DNA of 64,000 bases, from the NCBI GenBank assembly GCA_026745465.1, contig JACYXH010000446.1:1281466-1345465 (forward strand), written 5' to 3'. The stretch is from Lota lota (taxonomy: Eukaryota > Chordata > Actinopteri > Gadiformes > Lotidae). The translations under genes were made by a program, and so were the position numbers. The notes beneath the pieces are model-generated. The model worked only from the letters and a program-made list of their open reading frames with translations. It searched no databases and was not told the DNA's origin. Positions 55,380 through 64,000 of the stretch are shown here, piece after piece (positions within the stretch are counted from its first letter, which is position 1; every line of letters starts with the position of its first letter).

Positions 55380-57166
55380 CAGAAGCATCCTTGTATATAC
55401 ACAGCAAGGACAGTTTTCAGCTGTATTGGTAACAGATCCTTTCCAATTAGGTGTTACAGGTATCTCTCCTATCGTAGCTTTGTCAGCTGATGCTGGGGCT
55501 ACTTGGGACAGAATGTCAGGGTTGTCATCCCGTCGTGTGTTGTGCTTTGGATTTGACAGGAGCTTCCTGATCCAGCTGGACAGTATACTGGGTTCCGGCC
55601 GCCCCTTGACTGAAGCGGTAGACATGGCGGGCAACAACTTTCTCCTTTGAGGGTCCCTCATACTGGGATGACAGGTTGGCGGGGATGGGGATTGTCTTCA
55701 ACAAATGGTGATGTGTCCTCAAACACCTCATCAAAGACAAGGCTCAGCAGGGCCTCCACATAGTCTGTAAAACATTGCATGCTAAACGTCACTTTTTGTT
55801 TTAGTACTTTTCTGAGTCCATACATATGTTACGTGTGGCAATAATTATTGAAAATACTTTTATGTTTTTCTGTTGGTAATCAAAACAAAAACTTTTTTTT
55901 ACAACTTACTGTATGTAGGCTCGGCTTTGTGGTGCATTTCCCTTTCCTGGACTTTGGGAACATGACCTTGAAGACAGCTTGTCCTGCAGATGTTGTAGCT
56001 TTGTGGTCTGCATTTTCATTGTAATTCATGATCGCCAAGGACAACCTACAATTATAGAATGACAAAAGTCAATGATCCATTTCTAGGCATAGGAAAGTTA
56101 TTGTGTTGGTCAAAATGGTTTTTTGGTCATTGTTTAGTAATTATCTCATATTGAATATGTGCCGTCACGATGTACAAGGCCTAATAACATTACAGTAACA
56201 TTATAGCTTGCATAATCATAAATCCAACTCAACACAATAACTTTAGGTAGCAATTTAGCAGAGGCATAAAGTTACAGCTGATGAACCAAAACATTACAAC
56301 ACAAGAAAGTTAGCCAAGGGATACAGCTGATGAACCATAAGATAACAGCACAATCAAGGGAGCTAGAAAGTTAGCCGAGGACTAAAGCTGACTGACCAAA
56401 ACATAACAACACAATAACGGGAGCTAGAAAGTTAGCCCACACCTACGGCTGACTAACAAAAACGTTACAGACAATAACGTTAGGTATCTTTCGCACTGGG
56501 TGTACAGCTCAATTGCGACCATCTCGTGAACACTCATTAGCTACCTTGTTTGTTTTAAACAAAACAAATCCACAACTAATAAAGCATACTTACAGGTTGT
56601 GATCCTGAAGGTACAGGTTGGGCCATCAAAGGGGCAACTGCCCCGTCTGTAAGGACTAACTGATGCGAAGATCCGGTTCTGGAAGCAGTCCTCGGTAAAA
56701 TGATGCAAACACAATGCAATGCTGGGGCTGTACTGTGGAGGAATGGTGATAAAAATAAATTGTAACCACACATTATTCTCGTTGTCTTCTTTGGGAAGTC
56801 CATGCAAAGGGAATTTGCTTTTGCACAGAGAACGGCATCTTCTCGACATGGTGATACTGCTAACTGAACTCCACTGGCCAGCGCTGTAAACAGCTTTGTT
56901 TGAGGGCGTGGCTAAGCAGCCGGGAGGCGGGACTCCTGCACTTCCGCACTTCCCACTTCACAGTCTGACGTCAGATTGTCACGGCAGTGAATGCTGACTG
57001 CAAACGAGGTGTTTCAGGCAGTGAATGAGGGGTGTTTTCGGTGGGCGCGAGTAACTCCCCCTGGCTGTGACTTCGATTTTTCTTTAGCTTAGCAGACCTT
57101 AAACATAGATAAAAATGGTATATAACACACCAAAGCAAAAGGAAAAACATAATATGACCCCTTTAA
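55380..57166 (-). mobile_element. THAP-type DNA transposon, 5' half with gene
   Basis: The minus strand begins at 57166 with TTAAAGGGGTCATATTATG. It carries a GC-richer leader and a gene of at least three exons (see next entry). The other terminus is not found. A shorter relative lies at 20118-20700. In the family, THAP zinc domains bind the transposon ends. Confidence 0.75.
55400..56849 (-). pseudogene. THAP-domain transposon protein, three exons, one frameshift
   Basis: Exon 1 (56849-56594) encodes MSRRCRSLCKSKFPLHGLPK, then ALCLHHFTEDCFQNR: a THAP zinc domain (C-x2-4-C ... C-x2-H), followed by GTAAGT. Exon 2 (56045-55910) lies between ATTGTAG and GTAAGT and reads LSLAIMNYNENADHKATTS, FKVMFPKSRKGKC. 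Exon 3 starts at 55764 after TTTTACAG with DYVEALLSLVFDEVFEDTSP. After about 30 codons the protein-like sequence moves to another frame (IPIPANLSSQYEGPSKEKVV), so one frameshift is present. The exon model is inferred from signals and frame continuity; the transposase core is not recognised. Confidence 0.65.
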
Positions 57167-60100
57167 GCACTATAAACTGTTAGTCAATGTTAGCTTTGTA
57201 CATCAAATGTGAAGCCATCACATTTAGCTAAAAAGCTCTTTAAGACATAATGCACATTGGTGATGAGACTGTTAGAAAGCAGCATAGAAGATCATTTTGC
57301 ACCTAATTGCTCCCTGTGGTAAATGGAATCACCCAAGGTTAATGGGGCCAATGTACCGCAAATAGGACTCATTTCTATGTTGCCGGCTAACTGTCTTTTT
57401 CTCGTCTTTTGATTCTTACTCAAAACCTCTTTTCAGTTTTTATGATTCTCTCTCTCTGTCTCTGTCTGTCTCTGTCATTCATATCCCATGTCATTGTTGA
57501 GTTTGACCTGATGGCACAATGCCTGTTCAACAATTTCTTGAACCCATTTTTCAAGTTAATTCTAATGTCTGTTTATGAATAATTAAAAGAAAAAAAATAA
57601 CATTCAGAGCCGCTATAACTGTGAAGAAATTACCTCCAGTCTCTGCTGATTTAATATTACTTTGCATGTCAAGATATTTCAGACAATTTATTGGGGTTTT
57701 CCGTTGAGAAAATCTAAAAATATGTATTCAGAGTAGCAGCCTGACAGTGACTGATATGCTTGAATAATGTCTTACAACTTTCTAGAACCTGGCTTTCCCT
57801 TTTGAGTTATGAGTCTTCCCAACTCAATTTCTACCTTCAACTTCTAAAGAGGTAATTCCTGTTGGTGACCTCCTGGTCTCAAAGTGTTGTGCACCAGTGA
57901 TTTAGTCATAGTTGAGTTAAGAACAAAACCTTTGTTATCAAAGAGCTTAGTTACATCATCAGTTACTTAACTTTTTCAATTTTCTTTCCTCATGCCCACA
58001 TTATCTTAATCCCAATAAAACACTTGAAAGCGCAAAGTTTGCGATTTCCGCACATTCTAGTTCCCAGAGAATTAAGTTCATGACAAACCTAATGGAATGG
58101 AATGATATACAATCTGCCTCATTTTCTCTATAGCATTTATCGTAAGATCATTTATCATTTTATGTATGTTTTTCAAAAATACTACAATGAAGAAAAAAAG
58201 AGCCTAATACTTTATTTTTACAGCAAAACTAAAACGATGACTACTTCCCCCCTTGATCTCTGCTCATTGCAGCCCAACTTTGATGTACCATTCTTGTCAT
58301 TCATGCCTTCTTTGTTTTACTGGATCAGCGAAGTAGAGGACATGCAAGGGGTGCTGGCTTTCCAGCCAGTATCTATGCCTGCTATAATAAATTATTATAT
58401 CCATAATAATCACGCACATTCACACATGATCAATTAAAACAGCTTCACCTAGACAATATTTAATTGTGGATGCACAAGTTGATTTGTGAATATGGATCCA
58501 TCCAAGTCATAACATCAATAGCAATGTTTGTTTTATTGTCATGAGTTATAGTTTCAGGCCATTTATTTGAACCACTATTGCTCCCTTTCTACTGATGTAT
58601 TGGACTCAACTTTTGGCTTTGTTTTATAAATCATCAGTTGTTTGTTTTTCCCCAATATCAACCGTAGCTCACCTGTGCCTGGGACTTCTCTTTTCTAAGG
58701 TATTGTTTCCAATCAAGCTATATTAGAAACAATCAATATTGATAATTGACAGGGATGTGAAATATAATTGTGATGTGAAAAAAGTAGATGGGGTTTATGA
58801 AACATGTCCTCTGACTTCCTAAAGCATCTTTGGAAATCATCTTAAAATCTTGCCGAGGAAAACTTCAGAGACAGAATCTTCCAAGGATGTTTCGGTTAAC
58901 AGTGTTCAATGGGAGCCAGCACCTAGCCCAAGACACTAGTCATTAGTTGTAGACTAAGACAGTTAACTCATTTCACTCACTCAACTTAACTTAATTTATT
59001 CTGCAGTGCTTGTTCTATTGTTTTCCAGGACAACCAACCCTTGTACCACAAATTTACAGCAAGAAGGTTATGTTTGTTTGATTGTTTTTTATTTCGTTCT
59101 TTTATTGGAAGGAGTTAGAGTTGGCAGTCTTATGCATGTTTTAAATTAATTACACTTTTAAGATGGAGTTCAATATGATATGAAACAAGATTGTTTTAAT
59201 AAATTAGTGTGAAAGGAAATAAAAATGTGTGTTGGTCTGTTTCCTGCGGACATGTATCTGCCAACAATAAATCTGATCTGTATTCAACAAAGAACCATCG
59301 GCCCTGTCTTTACCCCTCAGGAATAAGCAGTGATAATTTCGGCAAGCTACACGCAGAATCATCTACCAAGAAGTGTAATGTAAATCACCCGTGTAGACAC
59401 AGTGTTCACCTAGGTGGCGATTGGCTGGACGGGACTAAACAGAATGGTACCTTTATTGGAATGTGAACAGACTTTGAAGACAACTTCCAACTGTGCATTT
59501 TGAGGTTACAGCGTTCTGATGTTGTTCGTATCAGAATGTGTATGCCTGAGCTCGGTGGCTTATGAATCATCTCATATTATTGGCTCATTGTGTCAGGTGT
59601 GGTTGTGGCCTGAGCGCTAACCTGCTAAATCACTGTTTCATGAGACTATCTCTTGTAAAGTGATAAGAGTAACAAGAAAACCCTGTTGTTTGATGCCGTT
59701 ACACCTTGCACAGCCATGCTGTCATTAAAAACCTTAGTGCTAGGAATTATAAAGGGCTCAACAGCAGCCGGCTGAACACAATATTCCCACCATGTGTGCA
59801 CCTGAATAACTATACCTGTGTATTCAAGTCGTACGCTTGCATTGTGAAGGATCCAGTCATAATGCATTTCACGCATTTCAAGCATCGGAACGTTTTATGG
59901 ACTGAGCGCATCAAGTTAATTATATTAGAGGATTTGTGAGGAAGAAATTATTGGAAGGTGCTCAGCTTTTTTTGGGCTTGGTTATTAAAACCAGAGAACC
60001 TCCAGAGTGAACTTTTAGTTTTCTCCCCAATTGAATAAAACGTTGGAAAGTAAGAGACAAATTTAGTGGATATGTTTTCCAGTCTTTTGTGATGATAACT

Positions 60101-61373
60101 TAACATAACAAATGTTATCAGAAAAATAATGTCTCTAGAAAGCCTTAGCTCAAGTTGGCTGGCTGACTTGACAAAAGGGACTAGTGAGCATCTCCATTGA
60201 GAGTGTATGGACGAAACTTGACATGAATTGTTGCTGGGACCCCATGTATTTCCAGGTTAACAGATATAATCTGGGAGTCAGTATTCCTACTTTATTAAAG
60301 CAGAACTTCTGGGGGAGGTGATGCCACAGAGCCGGAAATCAGGAACTACAAGGGCCGGAGTTATGCCTTGTTTCCAGTTTTGTTACGGAGATTTTCTTCC
60401 GAGTAAAATCATTTGCACGAGTGGATGAAGCTTTCAGAAGGGGATTAATTAAGGGGAAGTATTTCTACAGTGGCCAGTCTATAAGGTGTTGATTTGAAAC
60501 CTTTATAGACACTTTTTTTACAATTCACCACTGTTGGCCAAGTTTGTGTTTGCCAATAACGCCCATACAGATCCCCACCTTCAGCAACATAATTGTTCAA
60601 AACAAATATGAAGTGAAAGAAAGTAAAACACCCTGTTTACCCAGATTTGAGCTTGTCCGCCATCAGACTTCAGATATGAATCTAAAGTCTGATTTCTGAT
60701 AATAACAGAGATGCAACTCACAAAAAGGGTTTTATTTTGAGTGCAAAATGCCCCACAATATGACTACATTTTGAATATATATTTTATTTTGTTGTTAACC
60801 GTGGTATAATCACAATATTACACTCAAGGGTTCCTTGCTGCGAGCAGAGCTCATCACTTTTGTGTCCTTTAATGACAGTAAAGCACACCCTCTCCTCTCG
60901 TGTAATACTGCTTATTAATTAAGAAACAGAATACCTTGAGTCCCAAAGCCATTTGCTTATTGAAATGGAGTAAGGGCCCATGTGCTTGAAACCCCAACTA
61001 AATAGAAATGCAGTGCCAGTGGTGTTTAAATGCTGAAGCTGTATATGTCTTGTGTAGTAGGCGTTCCTTGCAAGTGTAGTGTTGGCACATTTCTGTCTTG
61101 TCATTGCTCTTTGTCATGAACTAATTGAGTCATTGTCAGAATCAGTTCTTTAAAAGAGCACAACCCCATATTCCGTTATCCTTGAATTTCTATTGACAAA
61201 ATAGTTCATGACTCACAACTCTGATGCTGTGGTTGTACATCATCTCTATTACGCATTCCAAAGATGTTGAATTGAAACATAATTTATTTCAATTATCTTT
61301 TTGATTTTATTGATTATATATTGGTATGACGATCTGATCTCTATCTTCCAGCCATCCCCCAGGAAATCACCCT

Positions 61374-61374
<1 letters not shown>
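57167..61374. other. no gene recognised; unique-looking DNA
   Basis: A/T-rich sequence with short frames only (for example 58102-58437 and 59209-59466), none with a recognisable domain or splice support. A CT run lies at 57449-57475. Confidence 0.5.
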
Positions 61375-61420
<46 letters not shown>

Positions 61421-61464
61421 CATTACCTCTCTTAATGAATATCAGGTTTTCTTTTTGCAAAGGC

Positions 61465-61502
<38 letters not shown>

Positions 61503-61539
61503 ATCTCTCTTTATATATATATATAAATATATATATGTG

Positions 61540-61605
<66 letters not shown>
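61375..61605. repeat. compound microsatellite: CA, CT and TA runs
   Basis: CA at 61375-61416, CT at 61470-61498 and TA at 61512-61604 with one TGTGT interruption. Long frames over this stretch are artefacts. Confidence 0.95.
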
Positions 61606-61609
<4 letters not shown>

Positions 61610-63074
61610 TATATACCCTGTTAGAATGTCTGCATATGCATAACAAGAACCCTGACAGTCCACATATGAGCTCAACACGCTTGCCATATTCATGCCTACA
61701 TAACTCATAAGCCATTCAATGGCCGTGCCAAACTTGAGATATGGAAGTTCCCTATTTTACAGTAGACCATATATCACTGGTATTGTGTGGAAGCCAGAGA
61801 GCAGATTTATGTGTGAAATGCAGAGCAGCTGATAAAGTAGAGCTGTCAGACTGTTGTAGAGGCTAACGTACAGCGATAGGGGCTGTGCAAGGATGCTGTA
61901 TGACCCTAAAAATGGAGGAGATAGCAGGATGCATGTTAGTATGTACAGTACTAGAGAGGCAAGTTAGAAATGTATTTCTGTGAATTGATAGCAATGACCA
62001 AGCAAGGTTTTCATAGTGAATGATTCAACAAATGAATTGCTTGTTGAAAAGTTGACATTTGATTACTCCAGCAATATGATTGGTCAGAACAAATACTTAT
62101 ATAATATACAATATACTTAGATATTAATCTAAAGTCTGATTTGTGAGACTAACCAATTGATTTAATGTAATAACATGTAATTCATATTTCATTTAAAATT
62201 GAACAATATGCAGGGGCTGGCAGACAGCTGCATCAACTGCAACCAAAACACAAAACTGTTTGTGCTGTTGTGGGCAATACATTTCTGATGAAATGTCACC
62301 ATTAAATGTTCTTTTACCTTAAGTATAACACTATGAATACATCTTGAAAACTTACACTTTGTTTTACAAAGTTTGTTCCAAGAAGTCAAAATCAGCAAAC
62401 ACTGAAGCAATATATGGAAAGAAAATGTGAGTTGTTGTCCTGAGGGAACAACAACTCAGAATCACTGTAAATGTACTTTTTGGAATGTTTGTACAGAGAA
62501 AAATCTGAAATCAGTTCATCAAAAGAAGGAACTCTACCTTTTGCTTGAATGCTTCATTGTGCCCATAGTCTCCTTGGAAAAAGTGTTTTTCTGTGAAAGT
62601 AACAATAGAGCCAAAATGTGAAGTGAAAAAGGTGAGCGCCCAGAAGGGTCTGTTACAAAGAAACCACATTTGGTGTGCAGCTATGTCTTAAAACACAAAT
62701 ACACAATTGTACTGGGGGGGAAGGATGAATGAATAATGTATTGAAATGCTTAACTCATGCATTGACCTTGTACTAGAAACTAGACAGAGGACACTGGATA
62801 TTTCTAAACATTGCTTCTTTCAAAATCTGTCAAATCCATCACATTCACTTCTTCTCCCTATTCACCGATCCTCCTTTAAGTACATAAGGTGGCATGAGAG
62901 TGAGGAAGACAAGTGAGGAAGTGAAAAGAGAGACTGTTTTAACAGAGTAACGGTGCTGACAAAGACCTGTGTCAGATAACTACAGTTGTTTGCATTTCAA
63001 TGCTATTCAATTGTTTGTGAGAAAATGTTCAGAAGGGTCCTTTGTTTAAGTGCTTCACGATCGGTTCTAATTGA
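61606..63074. other. no gene recognised
   Basis: A/T-rich unique-looking sequence. No long frame, element border or RNA gene was seen. Confidence 0.5.
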
Positions 63075-63215
63075 CTATTTAGTCATTTTCGGACGTTTAA
63101 GTCCAACACAACTTAGAGTTGCAGGCCATTAAGCAGCAGGTAAGGGTTGAGGGAATCAAACCCAAGACCTGTTGGTTGGGAGTCCCACTAGCTGCTTCAC
63201 TACCCTGTCCCATAA
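63075..63215 (-). mobile_element. decayed tRNA-type SINE
   Basis: On the minus strand: GACTCCCAACCAACAGGTC and GGGTTTGATTCCC (a B-box-like motif) in the tRNA-related head, then a central part with TAAGTTGTGTTGG and CGTCCGAAAATGACTAAATA. The latter resembles the TAAGTCGCTTTGGA and GCGTCTGCTAAATGAC tail shared by many fish SINEs. Diverged; no target duplication recognised. Confidence 0.55.
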
Positions 63216-64000
63216 CCCCTACACATCCTGAATAGTTATCAGTCAAGGCAGCAGGTTGAAGGCATTGAGATGTCTAAGGCAAACATGCGGAACCAAGAAT
63301 TATGTTTCTGTTTTGTTTATTTTTTTCCAGGAGTGCGTGGAATGTCCTCGAGATGCGCAAGGACCATCTCCAGAGGCTCCTTCGTGAGAGACGTGAACAT
63401 AGAACACTTATCAACCTTGACCATATATATTAACATGCAGGCTTGATGACAAAAACATGGAAGGGAAGAGAACGGCTCATACATTTGCTTAGAGATTGGT
63501 GTGTGTGTGTGTGTGTGTCTTTGATTTCTGCTGGTGGGAGGGGGTTGTACACGTGCCTCACATCAGAATATTTAGTGTAAAATCTCTTTACTTAATATTA
63601 TCTATCATATTAAACCCCACATCATCCGCTTATTTGTTTTGTGATGACTCAACTCTGCCCTAACCTGAATGGAAATACTCAAATGTTGTCCACTGTGTTA
63701 GATCCGTCACTTTGTGAAGCTTGTTGTCCTGTAACGGTTGTTAACAAGCTGGTGGGGAGATTCGCCCAGCCCCTAACTACTGTATACCAGACGCCTACCC
63801 CGCTTGCTTTGACGCCCCACCTCTGGGCATAACCCTGGCCAGAACCGTGGCTGCCGATCGCGTCTGTGTAGTAGCTCTCCCCTGGGACCTGTGCACTTGG
63901 AAGTTTGCTGGGATTATTTAAGAGTTTGGAAATAACTAACTCTAGGGATATGTTTCTTCAATGGTGACTAAGTAACCTCTTAGAATCACAATGCTTGATC
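63216..64000. other. no gene established; candidate exon signals near 63331
   Basis: TTTTTTTCCAG ends at 63330 and precedes a stretch open in one frame (SAWNVLEMRKDHLQRLLRER). A possible donor GTGAGA lies at 63384. GT microsatellite at 63499-63518. From 63729 (TGTAACGGTTG) to the window end the sequence is GC-richer with a TATTTAAG motif at 63916; it might be the start of an LTR or a promoter cut by the window. Confidence 0.25.

Noticed and set aside
58102-58437. 111-codon frame as a gene
   Set aside because: A/T-rich, no recognisable motif, no splice or promoter support; typical of chance frames in this composition.
59209-59466. 85-codon frame as a small gene
   Set aside because: Composition is not distinctive and no homologous motif is recognised; left unannotated.
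1-64000. tRNA or rRNA genes
   Set aside because: No cloverleaf-capable or rRNA-like sequence was seen apart from the tRNA-derived head of the SINE near 63.2 kb.

Overview
The window is teleost fish genomic DNA. The evidence is dense CA/GT microsatellites, Tc1-family transposons with fish-type ends, BEL/Pao and Ty3/gypsy (including chromodomain) retrotransposons, a THAP-domain transposon gene with introns, an L2/CR1-type LINE 3' end and a tRNA-type SINE of the common fish design. The species cannot be told from this. I find no convincing complete host protein-coding gene. Nearly all long reading frames are transposon proteins, and most carry stops, frameshifts or deletions.

Layout. 1-3.0 kb: microsatellites and a probable solo LTR. 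3.0-8.35 kb: copy 1 of a long interspersed repeat, carrying a truncated chromodomain-type gypsy remnant (3.69-6.25 kb) and a solo LTR (6.96-7.65 kb); a second solo LTR follows at 8.44-8.77 kb. 10.27-19.52 kb: a 5'-truncated, multiply disabled BEL/Pao element. Its gag is split just after the first codons by a deleted chromovirus (10.29-12.67 kb) whose middle is a 30-bp coding minisatellite; a second chromovirus LTR fragment sits further along gag. 20.1-20.7 kb: a THAP-exon transposon fragment. 21.67-26.86 kb: a full-length, recent gypsy element (LTRs 217/218 identical, target duplication AATAG) that nevertheless has three stops, a frameshift and a LINE insertion. 26.94-27.13 kb: a striking long hairpin. 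27.1-38.1 kb: mostly unique DNA with poly-G runs, one dead Tc1 element (32.1-33.3 kb), a possible non-coding transcript and a possible 51-bp microexon. 38.13-42.14 kb: a young non-autonomous BEL element with an intact 604-codon gag, an integrase tail and four 57-bp repeats abutting the 5' LTR. 42.3-43.1 kb: a hAT/ZBED-like transposase remnant with splice sites. 44.5-57.2 kb: copy 2 of the long repeat, bounded by inverted modules and TTAA-type ends, filled with a second Tc1 family, another truncated chromovirus with one LTR, a solo LTR, a first-family Tc1 copy split by yet another LTR, and a three-exon THAP gene. 57.2-64 kb: mostly unique, with a decayed SINE near the end.

The most informative results come from comparing copies inside the window. 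Copy 2 supplies empty sites that prove two LTR insertions, and its paralogue likewise shows how the nested insertions were ordered. The chromovirus LTRs contain a stretch exactly complementary to the primer-binding position, as expected for self-primed reverse transcription. The two non-autonomous retroelements (a minisatellite-bearing chromovirus and a gag-plus-integrase-tail BEL) are the best candidates for something not previously described.
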